Below are positions 22,737 to 31,802 of a stretch of 64,000 bases of DNA, one piece after another. Under the pieces are notes generated by a model that ran no database searches, was not told the DNA's origin, and saw only the letters and a program-made list of their open reading frames with translations. The stretch is taken from the NCBI GenBank assembly GCA_004346645.1, contig SMDA01000002.1, positions 186,001 through 250,000 of the forward strand, given 5' to 3'. A program made the translations under genes and the position numbers. The DNA comes from Gulbenkiania mobilis. GTDB lineage: Bacteria > Pseudomonadota > Gammaproteobacteria > Burkholderiales > Chromobacteriaceae. Within the stretch, counting starts at the first letter, position 1. Each line of letters opens with the position of its first letter.

Positions 22737-22766
22737 CTTCGGCCAACCCTGCAGGGTTGGCCGAAG
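22737..22766. repeat. Perfect palindrome of two DUS-like words between dnaN and gyrB
   Basis: A perfect 30-base palindrome: 22737-22751 is CTTCGGCCAACCCTG and 22752-22766 is its exact complement. The words are at 22738-22747 and 22756-22765. It starts 7 bases upstream of the dnaN stop side and could form a terminator or attenuator hairpin between dnaN and gyrB, though no T-run follows. Confidence 0.85.
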
Positions 22767-22772
22767 GCCGGA

Positions 22773-23879
22773 TCAGATGCGCATCGGCATCACGATGTAT
22801 TTGAAGTTGGGGTTGTCCGGAATGGTGACCAGCGCGCTGCGCGTGGCATCGCCGAAGGCCAGTTGCAGCGTGTCCAGTGGCAGGTTGGTCAGCACATCAA
22901 GCAGGTAGTTGATGTTGAAGCCGATCTCCAGCGTGCCGCCATCGTAGGCGATCTCCAGCTCTTCCTCGGCCTCTTCCTGTTCGCTGTTGGTGCACAGGAT
23001 GGACAGCGAGCCGGGCTTGAGCACCAGCCGCACTCCGCGGAACTTCTCGTTAGCCAGGATGGCCGCGCGCTGCAGCGCCTGCAGGAAGGGCGCACGCTCG
23101 ATCAGGAAAATCTTTTCGTTGTCCAGCGGGATCACACGGTTGTAGTCGGGGAACTTGCCGTCTACCACCTTGCTGATGATGACGGTGGCGCCCAGACTGA
23201 AGCGCACCTGGCTGCCCAGCAGGTCAATGGTGATGGGCTCGTCGCTATCCTGCAGCAGCTTGTACAACTCCAGCACCGTCTTGCGCGGCAGGATCACTTC
23301 GCTCTTGGGCAGCGCGGTTTCCACCTCGGCGGCGGCAAAAGCCAGCCGGTGGCCGTCGGTAGCCACCAGGCGGATCGCTTGGCCGTCGGTCTGCAGCAGC
23401 AGGCCGTTGAGGTAGTAGCGGATGTCCTGTACCGCCATGGCGTACTGCACCTTGGCGATCAGCTGGCGCAGTTCGCGCTGCGGCAGGCTGAAGCTCGCCT
23501 CGGCTGCCTGGTTGGCCGTCAGGTGCGGAAAGTCATCGGCCGGCAGCGTCTGCAGGTTGAAGCGGCTCTTGCCTGCCTTTAGCGTCAGGCGGCCGTCCTG
23601 CTGCTCCAGCGTTACCATGGTCTTGTCGGGGATGGCGCGCAGGATGTCCTGCAGCTTCTTGGCCGATGTGGTCAGGCGGAAGTTCTCGCCAGCCAGCGCT
23701 TCCGGGCTGGCCGTGTTGATCTGGATCTCCAGGTCGGTCGCCAGGAAGCTGACCTCGCCGCCCTTTTTCTCGACGAGCACGTTGGAAAGAATCGGCAGCG
23801 TATGGCGGCGTTCCACGATCCCGGTCACCGCGAGAAGCGGCTTGAGGAGGGCATCGCGTTCGGCTTGCAGGATCAGCAT
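22773..23879 (-). CDS. dnaN: DNA polymerase III sliding clamp (beta subunit)
   Basis: Ring-forming processivity clamp of 368 residues. The N-terminus MLILQAERDALLKPLLAVTGIVERRHTLPILSNVL and the C-terminus PNFKYIVMPMRI are typical of betaproteobacterial DnaN, and the length is normal for three clamp domains. ATG 23879 follows a GGGAG site. It lies 47 bases downstream of dnaA on the same strand. Confidence 0.98.
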   Translation of the reverse strand: MLILQAERDALLKPLLAVTGIVERRHTLPILSNVLVEKKGGEVSFLATDLEIQINTASPEALAGENFRLTTSAKKLQDILRAIPDKTMVTLEQQDGRLTLKAGKSRFNLQTLPADDFPHLTANQAAEASFSLPQRELRQLIAKVQYAMAVQDIRYYLNGLLLQTDGQAIRLVATDGHRLAFAAAEVETALPKSEVILPRKTVLELYKLLQDSDEPITIDLLGSQVRFSLGATVIISKVVDGKFPDYNRVIPLDNEKIFLIERAPFLQALQRAAILANEKFRGVRLVLKPGSLSILCTNSEQEEAEEELEIAYDGGTLEIGFNINYLLDVLTNLPLDTLQLAFGDATRSALVTIPDNPNFKYIVMPMRI

Positions 23880-23926
23880 GCAAAAAACTCCCGTTGAATA
23901 ACGATGGTATCGGTCAGATGCGGCAT

Positions 23927-25327
23927 TCAGTTGCGCAGCATGGAAAGCAGCGTTTCGTAATCATGCGCCATGTCGGTGTCGTTGGTGCGCATTTCGGCAA
24001 TAGTCTTGCAGGCGTGCAGGACGGTGGTGTGGTCCCGGCCGCCGAAGGCGTCGCCGATGTTGGGCAGCGACAGCTGGGTCAGCTCCTTGGCCAGCGCCAT
24101 CGCCACCTGGCGTGGGCGGGCGATGTCGCGACTGCGTTTCTTGCTATGCATGTCCGACAGCTTGATCTTGTAGTACTCGGCCACCGTCTTCTGGATGGCA
24201 TCTACCGTCACCTGACGGTTGCCGGCAGCCAAGATGTCCTTCAGGGCCTCCTTCACCAGCTCCATCGAGATGCTTTGGTTGGTGAAGCGCGCATACGCCA
24301 CCACCCGCTTGAGCGCACCCTCCAGTTCGCGCACGTTGGAGCGCACGTTCTGGGCAATGAAGAAGGCTACCGCATTGTCCAGCTTGATACTGTCTGCCTC
24401 GGCTTTCTTCATCAGGATCGCCACGCGCATCTCCAGCTCCGGCGGCTGGATCTCCACCGTCAGACCCCAGGAGAAGCGCGAAATCAGGCGCTCTTCCATG
24501 CCTTCGATCTGCTTGGGATAGGTGTCGCAAGTCATGATGACCTGCTTGCCGCCCTCGATCAGCGCGTTAAAGGCGTAGAAAAATTCTTCCTGCGTGCGGT
24601 TCTTGCCGGCAAAGAACTGGATGTCGTCGATCAGAAGCAGATCCAGGCTGTGATAGTAACGCTTGAACTCGTCAAAGGCCTTGTGCTGGTAGGCACGCAT
24701 GATGTCGGCCACGTAGCGCTCGGCATGAATGTAGCGGATGCGCGCGGCCGGGTTCTTCTGGTACACATGGTTACCGATGGCCTGGATCAGGTGGGTCTTG
24801 CCGAGGCCCACGCCCCCATACACGAACAGCGGGTTGTACGCCGGGTCCCCCGGGTTCTCGGCAATCTGCAGCGCCGCAGCACGCGCTAGCTGGTTGCCCT
24901 TGCCGGTCACCAGCGTCTCGAAGGTGAAGCCGGGGTTGAGACGGGTGCTTTCGTGGCCGGCGCCGATCGCCTTTACGGCAGCCTGCTTGGCTTGGCTGAG
25001 CGCATCGTTGTGCACCGTCTGTGCCGTTTCGGGAGGGGCCATGCGTGGCGCGGGCCGGCTGGCGGGGGCTGCGGGCGCGCCGCTGGCCGAGCCGATGCGC
25101 AGCTCCACTGGCATCTGGCCCACCAGTTCGGCCGCCAGCTCCTCGATGCGCCCGAGGAAGCGCTCCTTGATGAACTGCATGATGAAGCGGTTGGGCGCGT
25201 ACAGCAGCACGCCCTCGTCGGCCAGCTCGGCGGACAGGGGCTTGATCCAGGTATTGAACTGCTGTGCGGACAGTTCGGCTTCCAGGCGGGCAAGGCAGGC
25301 CGGCCAGAATTGGTCCAGTTCGGTCAT
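23927..25327 (-). CDS. dnaA: Chromosomal replication initiator DnaA
   Basis: Initiator ATPase of 466 residues. Domain I is at the N-terminus (MTELDQFWPACLARLEAEL), followed by a Pro/Ala linker, the AAA+ domain with Walker A GGVGLGKTH and Walker B LLLIDDIQFF, and the C-terminal DNA-binding domain with the signature GRDHTTVLHACKTI. ATG 25327 is used; a TTG one codon earlier is possible. The gene is divergent from rpmH, as in many betaproteobacteria. Confidence 0.98.
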   Translation of the reverse strand: MTELDQFWPACLARLEAELSAQQFNTWIKPLSAELADEGVLLYAPNRFIMQFIKERFLGRIEELAAELVGQMPVELRIGSASGAPAAPASRPAPRMAPPETAQTVHNDALSQAKQAAVKAIGAGHESTRLNPGFTFETLVTGKGNQLARAAALQIAENPGDPAYNPLFVYGGVGLGKTHLIQAIGNHVYQKNPAARIRYIHAERYVADIMRAYQHKAFDEFKRYYHSLDLLLIDDIQFFAGKNRTQEEFFYAFNALIEGGKQVIMTCDTYPKQIEGMEERLISRFSWGLTVEIQPPELEMRVAILMKKAEADSIKLDNAVAFFIAQNVRSNVRELEGALKRVVAYARFTNQSISMELVKEALKDILAAGNRQVTVDAIQKTVAEYYKIKLSDMHSKKRSRDIARPRQVAMALAKELTQLSLPNIGDAFGGRDHTTVLHACKTIAEMRTNDTDMAHDYETLLSMLRN

Positions 25328-25509
25328 CAAGATACGTGTAAGTAGTGTGCCAGCCGCCGGAAAGGACGGCTTCGCGTGCCGCAGGCGGCAAGGCCGGGCA
25401 GATCGGAGGCCGGGGCGGCAGAAGGCAAGCGCAGCCCGGCAGGCCGGTCATTTCTTGCGCAGCGTCTGCCGAGCGTTAAACTGTGACATTCTAAAGCTTT
25501 TTCCCAAAG

Positions 25510-25518
25510 TTATCCACA
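25510..25518 (+). promoter_or_regulatory. DnaA box upstream of dnaA
   Basis: A perfect TTATCCACA in the dnaA-rpmH intergenic region, next to AT-rich sequence. It could serve dnaA autoregulation or be part of the origin. Only this one perfect box was found in the space, so the full oriC cannot be placed with confidence. Confidence 0.6.
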
Positions 25519-25538
25519 GCCCGGAGAAAAATTAGCGG

Positions 25539-25567
25539 TTGACAACCTTTCGGGTTTCTTGTCAAAT
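25539..25567 (+). promoter_or_regulatory. Probable promoter of rpmH-rnpA-yidD-yidC
   Basis: A perfect TTGACA (25539-25544), a 17-base spacer and TCAAAT (25562-25567), about 40 bases upstream of rpmH. The -10 element is imperfect. Confidence 0.5.
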
Positions 25568-25607
25568 CGCGTGTTTATTTTGCCCGTCTAGTATAGGACC
25601 ACAGATC

Positions 25608-25742
25608 ATGAAGCGTACTTACCAGCCTTCCGTTACGCGCCGCAAGCGCACCCACGGTTTCCTCGTTCGCATGAAGACCCGCGGCGGCCGCTCCGTCATC
25701 CGCGCCCGTCGTGCCAAGGGCCGCAAGCGTCTGGCTGTGTAA
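25608..25742 (+). CDS. rpmH: Ribosomal protein bL34
   Basis: Large-subunit ribosomal protein of 44 residues, [20 protein letters not shown] to KGRKRLAV, matching the family over its whole length. ATG 25608 follows an AGGA site 8 bases upstream. It heads the conserved rpmH-rnpA-yidD-yidC order. Confidence 0.98.
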   Translation: MKRTYQPSVTRRKRTHGFLVRMKTRGGRSVIRARRAKGRKRLAV

Positions 25743-25745
25743 GCA

Positions 25746-26108
25746 TTGGCCTTCCGCTTCCGCCGTTCGTACCGGCTCCTAAAAACGGATGAGTTCTCAT
25801 CCGTTTTTAGTTTGCGCCAGGCACGCAGCAATGCGTTCTTCCAGGTGTACATGCGCCCCAACCCGCTGGGACATCCCCGCCTGGGCCTGGTGGTGGGCAA
25901 GAAGACGGCCAAGCGGGCCAACCGCCGAAACTACATCAAGCGCACGGTACGGGAGTGGTTCCGGCTCAACCAGCATGCGCTGGGCAGCGCCGACTACGTG
26001 GTTCGCGCCCGCCTGTCCTTCACCCGCGACACCCGCGCGGACGCTGTCACGGCATTGTCCGCACTCTTTGCTAAACTAGCCCGATGTCGCGCCTCTTCAT
26101 CCTCCTGA
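25746..26108 (+). CDS. rnpA: Ribonuclease P protein component
   Basis: Basic protein partner of the RNase P RNA in tRNA 5' maturation, 120 residues. The family motifs [43 protein letters not shown] and ADYVVRAR are present. The start is TTG 25746, three bases after the rpmH stop; no ATG or GTG fits the conserved N-terminus. A perfect 14-bp inverted repeat lies inside the first codons (25779-25810). Its end overlaps yidD by 25 bases. Confidence 0.95.
   Translation: MAFRFRRSYRLLKTDEFSSVFSLRQARSNAFFQVYMRPNPLGHPRLGLVVGKKTAKRANRRNYIKRTVREWFRLNQHALGSADYVVRARLSFTRDTRADAVTALSALFAKLARCRASSSS
25779..25810 (+). promoter_or_regulatory. Intragenic hairpin early in rnpA
   Basis: A perfect 14-bp inverted repeat (CTAAAAACGGATGA at 25779-25792 and its complement at 25797-25810) around GTTC, inside the codons for [13 protein letters not shown]. 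The right arm carries TTTTT. It could act as an attenuator lowering rnpA expression relative to rpmH. Confidence 0.5.
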
Positions 26109-26293
26109 TCCGCTTCTACCAGCTGGCCATCAGCCCGTGGATCGCGCCACGCTGCCGCTACCAGCCCACCTGCTCGAGCTATGCCCTCGAAGCGGTGAGC
26201 CGTCACGGTGCGTGCAAGGGAGGCTGGCTGGCGCTCCGACGCATCGCGCGCTGCCACCCATGGGGCGGCAGTGGGTACGACCCGGTCCCATGA
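26084..26293 (+). CDS. yidD: Membrane protein insertion efficiency factor YidD
   Basis: Small membrane-associated protein of 69 residues that aids YidC-dependent insertion. The family motif [46 protein letters not shown] is complete in the sequence, with the conserved cysteines. It overlaps the end of rnpA and is followed 19 bases later by yidC. Confidence 0.96.
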   Translation: MSRLFILLIRFYQLAISPWIAPRCRYQPTCSSYALEAVSRHGACKGGWLALRRIARCHPWGGSGYDPVP

Positions 26294-26312
26294 ACTTTCC
26301 GGTAAAGACGAG

Positions 26313-27959
26313 ATGGATTCCAAACGACTGATTATCTTCATCGTGCTGTCGATGGGCATCCTGCTGCTGTGGCAGGAGTACTTCGCGCCCAAGGCACCGC
26401 CCAAGCCGGTTGCCGCCCAGACGGCCACGACCGATGTGCCTGCCGCTGCGGCGCCCGCTGCTGCGCAGCCGGCGGACACGGCCCAGCTGGCCCGCGGCCA
26501 GCGCGTGGTGGTGACCACCGACGTGCTGCGCGCCGAGATCGACACCCAGGGCGGGGACCTGCGTCAGCTGTCCCTGCTCAAGCATGATGCGGCCGAAGAC
26601 CCGAACAAGCCCTTCGACCTGCTGACCGACAAGGGTGGCCGCACCTACATCGCCCAGACCGGCCTGGTGTCTGCGGCCAACCCGCAGCTGCCAACGCACA
26701 AGACCGTGTTTTCTGCGGAACGGACCGCCTACAGCCTGACGGGCGACAAAGTGGAAGTGCGCCTGACCGCGCCGGAAGCTGGCGGCGTGAAGGTGGCGAA
26801 GGTGTACACCTTCCGCAAGGGCGGCTACGACATTGCGGTGCGCTACGAAGTGACCAACCTCGGCACGCAGCCCCTGACTGCCAGCGCCTACTACCGCCTG
26901 CTGCGTGACGGCAAGGCGCCAGAAGGCGAAGGCCGTTTCGCCCATACCTTCACCGGCCCGGCCGTATTCACATCCGAGCACAAGTTCCAGAAGGTATCGT
27001 TCGAGGACCTGGACAAGAACAAGGCCGACTACGCCCGCAGCGCAGGCGATGGCTGGGTGGGGATGGTGCAGCACTACTTCCTGAGCGCCTGGATCCTCAA
27101 GCCCAAGGATGGCAGCAGCGTCTGCAGCAGTGCCACCGCCTGCCGCTTCGAGCTCAAGCCCACCAGCGGCCTCTATTCGGCCGCCGCGATGGTAGACCTG
27201 AAGCCGATCGCACCGGGCCAGACCGGTACCCTGACCGTACCGCTGTACGCCGGCCCGCAGGAGTACGACGTCATCACCCGCGTGGCCGATGGCCTGGAAT
27301 ACTCCAAAGACTACGGTTGGGTGCATATCTTCGCCTCGCCGCTGTTCTGGCTGCTGACCAAGTTGCACGCCATCGTGCAGAACTGGGGTTGGGCCATCAT
27401 CCTGCTGACGCTGATCGTGAAGGGCGTGTTCTACCCCCTCACCGCTGCGTCCTACCGCTCCATGGCCAAGATGAAGGCGCTATCGCCGCGCCTGGAGCGC
27501 CTGAAGGAGCAGTACGGCGACGACCGCATGAAGTTCCAGCAGGCCGTGATGGAGATGTACAAGACGGAAAAGATCAACCCCCTGGGCGGCTGCCTGCCCA
27601 TCCTGATCCAGATTCCGGTGTTCATCGGCCTGTACTGGGCACTGCTGGCGTCGGTGGAACTGCGCCAGGCGCCGTGGGTGCTGTGGATCCACGACCTGTC
27701 ACGCCCGGACCCGTACTATGTGCTGCCGGCCCTGATGGCGATCTCCATGTTCGTGCAGACCTTCCTCAACCCGCCGCCGACCGACCCGATGCAGGCGAAG
27801 ATGATGAAGATCATGCCGATCGCCTTCTCGGTGATGTTCTTCTTCTTCCCGGCCGGTCTGGTGCTGTACTGGGTGGTGAACAACATCCTGTCGATCTCGC
27901 AGCAGTGGTACATCAACCGCCAGATCGAACAGGCCAAGAAGGTCGTTCTGCCGTCCTAA
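26313..27959 (+). CDS. yidC: Membrane protein insertase YidC
   Basis: Inner-membrane insertase of 548 residues, of the long Gram-negative type. It has an N-terminal transmembrane anchor ([19 protein letters not shown]), an Ala/Pro linker, a large periplasmic domain, and the conserved membrane core from about residue 345 ([66 protein letters not shown]). ATG 26313 starts the family N-terminus; in-frame sequence further upstream overlaps yidD and is not used. Confidence 0.97.
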   Translation: MDSKRLIIFIVLSMGILLLWQEYFAPKAPPKPVAAQTATTDVPAAAAPAAAQPADTAQLARGQRVVVTTDVLRAEIDTQGGDLRQLSLLKHDAAEDPNKPFDLLTDKGGRTYIAQTGLVSAANPQLPTHKTVFSAERTAYSLTGDKVEVRLTAPEAGGVKVAKVYTFRKGGYDIAVRYEVTNLGTQPLTASAYYRLLRDGKAPEGEGRFAHTFTGPAVFTSEHKFQKVSFEDLDKNKADYARSAGDGWVGMVQHYFLSAWILKPKDGSSVCSSATACRFELKPTSGLYSAAAMVDLKPIAPGQTGTLTVPLYAGPQEYDVITRVADGLEYSKDYGWVHIFASPLFWLLTKLHAIVQNWGWAIILLTLIVKGVFYPLTAASYRSMAKMKALSPRLERLKEQYGDDRMKFQQAVMEMYKTEKINPLGGCLPILIQIPVFIGLYWALLASVELRQAPWVLWIHDLSRPDPYYVLPALMAISMFVQTFLNPPPTDPMQAKMMKIMPIAFSVMFFFFPAGLVLYWVVNNILSISQQWYINRQIEQAKKVVLPS

Positions 27960-27966
27960 GTCCTGC

Positions 27967-27976
27967 TTCGGCCAAC
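27967..27976 (+). repeat. DUS-like word, intergenic copy
   Basis: Exact TTCGGCCAAC in the context GCTTCGGCCAACCTTC, 7 bases after the yidC stop and directly before the terminator. Confidence 0.85.
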
Positions 27977-27981
27977 CTTCC

Positions 27982-28008
27982 AAGCCCGACCCCGCGGTCG
28001 GGCTTTTT
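27982..28008 (+). terminator. Rho-independent terminator of the rpmH-yidC operon
   Basis: Stem AAGCCCGAC with GTCGGGCTT around a 6-base loop, followed by a T-run. It separates yidC from mnmE. Confidence 0.85.
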
Positions 28009-28077
28009 GCTGACTGCGCGCCCGGCGGAGGTTTCTGCGATACTGCCGCTCGCATGACGCGCCCGAGGACCCTGACC

Positions 28078-29433
28078 ATGAGCCTTGCCTATACTCCCGT
28101 TCCCATCTGCGCCATAGCCACCGCCCCTGGTCGTGGCGGCGTAGGCGTCATCCGCATTTCCGGCCCCGGCCTGCTGCCGATGGCCCAGGCGCTGACCGGC
28201 GGCAAGACGCCGCGTCCGCGTCATGCGCTCTTCACCGATTTCCTGGCGGCCGACGGCAGCCCGATCGACAACGGTCTGCTGCTGTACTTTCCCGCACCCC
28301 ACTCCTTCACCGGCGAAGATGTGGTGGAACTGCAGGGACATGGCGGGCCGGTGGTGATGAAGATGCTGCTGGCGCGGTGTGTGGAGCTGGGCGCCCGCCT
28401 GGCCGAGCCGGGCGAGTTCACCAAACGCGCCTTCCTCAACGACAAGCTCGATCTTGCCCAGGCCGAGAGCGTGGCCGACCTGATCGATGCGGCCAGCGAA
28501 ACCGCCGCGCGCGGGGCGCTCAAGTCGCTCAAGGGTGCCTTCTCCGGCGAGATCCACCATCTGGTGGACGACCTCATCACCCTGCGTATGCTGGTGGAGG
28601 CCACACTGGATTTCCCCGAGGAAGACATCGACTTTCTGGAAAAAGCCGACGCGGTGGGTCAACTGCACGCCCTGCAGGCACAGCTGCGCCGGGTGCAGGC
28701 CACGGCCCGCCAGGGCGCCATCCTGCGCGAGGGGATGACGGTGGTGCTGGTGGGCGAGCCCAACGTGGGCAAGTCGAGCCTGATGAACGCCTTGGCGGGC
28801 GACGAGGTGGCCATCGTCACCGACATCGCCGGCACCACCCGCGACACCGTGCGCGAAGAAATCGTGGTCGAGGGCGTACCGATGCACATCATCGACACGG
28901 CCGGGCTGCGCGACACCGACGACGTGGTGGAACGCATCGGCATAGAGCGCACTTGGCAGGCGGTGGAAAAAGCGGATGCTGTGCTAGTGCTGGTCGACAG
29001 TCGCACCACGCCGGGCGCGGCAGTGGAGGCGATCCTGGCCCGCCTGCCCGCCAGGCTGCCGCGGGTGTTCGTGTTCAACAAGATCGACCTTTCGGGGCAG
29101 AGCCCAGGGTTGGCCGAAGGCCCGGGCGGCGCGCGCGCGGTGCGCCTGTCGGCACGCACCCAAGCCGGCGTGAGCGAACTGAAGGCCCAACTGCTGGAGC
29201 TGATCGGCTACACCGGCGCCGACGAAGGCGTTTACCTGGCGCGCGAACGCCATCTGGACGCGATCCGCCGTGCGGGCCAGCATCTGGAGACCGCCGCTGG
29301 CGTCTGGCAGCAGGTAGAGCTGTTCGCCGAAGAGCTGCGTCTGGCGCAGAACGCCCTGTCCGAAATCACCGGCAGCTTCACCCCGGACGATCTCCTCGGC
29401 GTCATTTTCAGCCGGTTTTGTATCGGCAAGTGA
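28078..29433 (+). CDS. mnmE: tRNA uridine-5-carboxymethylaminomethyl modification GTPase MnmE
   Basis: GTPase of 451 residues that works with MnmG on the wobble uridine of some tRNAs. It has the N-terminal folate-binding domain ([37 protein letters not shown]), the G domain with [27 protein letters not shown] and NKID, and the C-terminal CIGK with the conserved cysteine. ATG 28078 follows a GAGGA site; a longer frame to 28054 is not needed. Confidence 0.97.
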   Translation: MSLAYTPVPICAIATAPGRGGVGVIRISGPGLLPMAQALTGGKTPRPRHALFTDFLAADGSPIDNGLLLYFPAPHSFTGEDVVELQGHGGPVVMKMLLARCVELGARLAEPGEFTKRAFLNDKLDLAQAESVADLIDAASETAARGALKSLKGAFSGEIHHLVDDLITLRMLVEATLDFPEEDIDFLEKADAVGQLHALQAQLRRVQATARQGAILREGMTVVLVGEPNVGKSSLMNALAGDEVAIVTDIAGTTRDTVREEIVVEGVPMHIIDTAGLRDTDDVVERIGIERTWQAVEKADAVLVLVDSRTTPGAAVEAILARLPARLPRVFVFNKIDLSGQSPGLAEGPGGARAVRLSARTQAGVSELKAQLLELIGYTGADEGVYLARERHLDAIRRAGQHLETAAGVWQQVELFAEELRLAQNALSEITGSFTPDDLLGVIFSRFCIGK

Positions 29434-29768
29434 ACGCCTCCCTCAGCGCAGCGCCCCGCCCAGCGGGGTGTTTTCCGTTCGGGGCTGCCTGGTTCGCGGC
29501 CCGGCTCAGGCAGGTCCTTACAGCCACGTATTGCCCCCCTTGGCACGCATCTGCCCTCCACCCTAGCGGACCTAGTCTCTGCACCCCGCAAGAGCGGGCT
29601 CCCAGGCCCGCTTTCTGTCAAAAAGTCCGGTTCGGCCTGGCACCCGCTATCTCTGACACCCGTTTCACGGCAGCGCCCGCTTTCTGCAGCAGGCTTGATC
29701 TAACCGGCTTGTACCGCACCCCCTTTACGCACTACTCTCGGCAGCATCACGCTCCCAAAGTGCCCCGC
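29434..29768. other. Intergenic region with two hairpins
   Basis: About 335 bases without a gene. A GC hairpin at 29452-29474 followed by TTTT is the likely mnmE terminator. A second hairpin at 29593-29612 (AGCGGGC with GCCCGCT) is followed by TTCT. The rest should hold the promoter of the HD-GYP gene; no clear -35/-10 pair was found. Confidence 0.6.
29452..29474 (+). terminator. Rho-independent terminator of mnmE
   Basis: Stem CGCCCCG with CGGGGTG (one G-T pair) around CCCAG, followed by TTTT, 18 bases past the mnmE stop. Confidence 0.7.
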
Positions 29769-30842
29769 ATGAACGGACCAGACCTTTCTACCCGCCCGGC
29801 GCTTTCCCGGGCCTGCCTTGAGGCACGCGCCTTCCAGCCCATCATCGATGCGCTGACCGCACATGTGGCGCTGCTGGATGGCGATGCCACCATCGTCGGC
29901 GTCAACGCGGCCTGGATGCGCTATGCCGACGCCAACCAGGGCCATCAGGCCGACTACGGCATCGGGCTCAACTATCTTGCTCTGCTGGAGGGGATACAGG
30001 GGTGTGTGCCGGGCGATGCCAAGAGTGAGGAAGACACCCTGATTGCCCGTCAGGTGGCGCAGGGCCTGCGCGAGGTGCTGAGCGGACGGCGTGAGAAGTT
30101 CCAGCTGGAGTACCCCTGCCCCTCCCCCACCGAATCACGCTGGTTCTTGGTGACAATCACACCGTTTCCCCATCCGGGTCAGCTGCGCGTGGTGGTGGCC
30201 CACGAGGATCTCACCGCACTTAAGCAGGCTCAGGAAACTACCTTGCGGCAGACCGCGCAGCTGGCCGGCGCTTTCAGTTCCACGGTGGATGCCATCGCCT
30301 TGTTCGTGGAAAAACGCGACCCCTACACTGCCGGCCACCAGCATCAGGTGGCGGTCCTGTGCGAGCGCATCGCGCGCCGGATGGGCCTGGATGCGGCGCG
30401 TCGCCACGGTCTGGTGCTGGGCGCCAAGATTCACGACATCGGCAAGATCGCCATTCCTGCGGACATCCTGGGCAAACCGGGCAGGCTGAGCCCGCCCGAA
30501 CTCGAGATTATCCGCTCGCATCCGGAAACCGGGTACGACATCCTGCGCGGCATCGACTTCCCCTGGCCGATTGCAGACATGGTTTACCAGCACCATGAAC
30601 GGCTGGACGGCTCGGGCTACCCGCAAGGATTGCAGGGCGATGCTATCTGTCTTGAGGCACGCATCATTGCCGTGGCCGATGTCTACGACGCCATCACCTC
30701 ACACCGTCCCTACCGGCCGGCACGCCCGATGGAGACTGGGCTGTGCGAACTGATGGACGGACGGGGGCGGCTGTACGACAGGGAGGTGGTGGATGCTTTC
30801 ATTGCGGTGATGCAGACACCGGAAAAGGCCCAACAGTTGTGA
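29769..30842 (+). CDS. PAS-like plus HD-GYP domain phosphodiesterase
   Basis: Signalling protein of 357 residues. The first 150 residues look like a PAS sensor (HVALLDGDATIVGVNAAWMRYA to WFLVTITPFPHPGQLRVVVAHED). The C-terminal HD-GYP domain has the metal-binding His-Asp at 222-223 (KIHDIGKIAIP), further His residues in RSHPETGYDIL and YQHHERLDGSGYP, and the GYP triad at 283-285, so it should be an active cyclic-di-GMP phosphodiesterase. There is no transmembrane segment, so it is likely cytoplasmic. It stands alone. Confidence 0.9.
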   Translation: MNGPDLSTRPALSRACLEARAFQPIIDALTAHVALLDGDATIVGVNAAWMRYADANQGHQADYGIGLNYLALLEGIQGCVPGDAKSEEDTLIARQVAQGLREVLSGRREKFQLEYPCPSPTESRWFLVTITPFPHPGQLRVVVAHEDLTALKQAQETTLRQTAQLAGAFSSTVDAIALFVEKRDPYTAGHQHQVAVLCERIARRMGLDAARRHGLVLGAKIHDIGKIAIPADILGKPGRLSPPELEIIRSHPETGYDILRGIDFPWPIADMVYQHHERLDGSGYPQGLQGDAICLEARIIAVADVYDAITSHRPYRPARPMETGLCELMDGRGRLYDREVVDAFIAVMQTPEKAQQL

Positions 30843-30932
30843 ATGCCTAAAGAGTGAATCCGTATTCAATTTAATGCTTAAAGAATAAATCGCTGCCTAT
30901 AATGGGCGCTTTGATATAGCCCTGTACGACTC
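30842..30932 (+). promoter_or_regulatory. Promoter region of the binding-protein gene with two imperfect direct repeats
   Basis: A perfect TATAAT (30898-30903) lies 29 bases before the start at 30933, with a weak -35. Upstream are two 18-base direct repeats, AATGCCTAAAGAGTGAAT (30842-30859) and AATGCTTAAAGAATAAAT (30873-30890), matching at 15 positions and spaced about three helical turns. Confidence 0.5.
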
Positions 30933-31802
30933 ATGGTCTTTATGCGCCCCCTGCGACAGGGCGTGCTGCTGGGCATGCTGGTGCTGCCTGCCCTTGCCGC
31001 CCCGGCCGGATCCGAGCGGCCCTTGCGCCTGGCCTTCAGCCCTTATGCCCCCTGGAAAGTGCTCGGTCCCACCGGCCTGCCGGCCGGGCCATATGTGGAG
31101 ATCATCCGGGCACTCGCAAAGCGGATGGGTCTGCTGCTGACTTTCCGTGACTGCCCGCTGCAGCGTTGCCTGCTTGAGGCGGAGCGCGGGGATGTGGACC
31201 TAGTGATCGGCGTGCGGGGCACCCCGGAGCGCCGGGCCTATCTGCACTTTCTCGAACCGGCATTTGCACCCGCCTCTCCCATCCGCTTCTATCAGCGTCT
31301 CGAAGACCGCCGCGTGCTGCGCAGTCTGACCGACCTGAACGGTCTCTCGGTGGGCTGGACGGAGGGCGTGCAGTTTCCACCTCCGCTGCACCAACATGCC
31401 GGACTGATACGCGATCTTTCTCCCACCACGGCCAGCAGCTTCCGCAAGCTGCTGATGGCCCGGGTGGATGTGGTCCCCACCACCGAAGGCCGTGGCCGTG
31501 CCCTACTGCGTCAGGCAGAGTTTGCCGGACGGATCAGGCTTGCACCGCTAGTGGTATGGCCCGAGGAGGACCGCAAGATCGGCTTGGCCCGGCAGTCTCC
31601 GTACTACTCGTTGCGGCCGCGCTTCGAACAGGCCATCGCCGCCATGGTGGCTGACGGCACGATGCGGCACCTGTTGGCCGAAGGGCCCGAAAGCCGATCC
31701 GCCTCCGAACCGGCTACAGGCACAGCAAGCGGTCAGGCCGGTCGGTGCACAGCATGTCCACCCCCCAAGCCAGCAGTTGACGCGCCTCCAGCACGTCATT
31801 AA
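30933..31802 (+). CDS. Periplasmic solute-binding-like protein (PBPb family)
   Basis: A 289-residue protein with a signal peptide (LRQGVLLGMLVLPALAAPA) and a type-2 periplasmic binding fold, as in amino-acid receptors: LRLAFSPYAPWKVLGP, GPYVEIIRALAKRMGLLL, RGDVDLVIGV and LNGLSVGWTEG. There is no transporter nearby, so it may act as a stand-alone sensor. The conserved fold ends near MRHLLAEG; the last 35 residues are low-complexity and overlap the convergent GDPD gene by 89 bases. A DUS-like word at 31673-31682 encodes the LLAEG at this junction. Confidence 0.75.
   Translation: MVFMRPLRQGVLLGMLVLPALAAPAGSERPLRLAFSPYAPWKVLGPTGLPAGPYVEIIRALAKRMGLLLTFRDCPLQRCLLEAERGDVDLVIGVRGTPERRAYLHFLEPAFAPASPIRFYQRLEDRRVLRSLTDLNGLSVGWTEGVQFPPPLHQHAGLIRDLSPTTASSFRKLLMARVDVVPTTEGRGRALLRQAEFAGRIRLAPLVVWPEEDRKIGLARQSPYYSLRPRFEQAIAAMVADGTMRHLLAEGPESRSASEPATGTASGQAGRCTACPPPKPAVDAPPARH

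Noticed and set aside
25331..25607. Calling a complete oriC here
   Set aside because: Only one perfect DnaA box is visible, so only that box is annotated.
28377..29768. N-terminal extension of the HD-GYP frame back through mnmE
   Set aside because: The extension overlaps mnmE in another frame and reads as Gly/Arg-rich shadow; the real start is at 29769.
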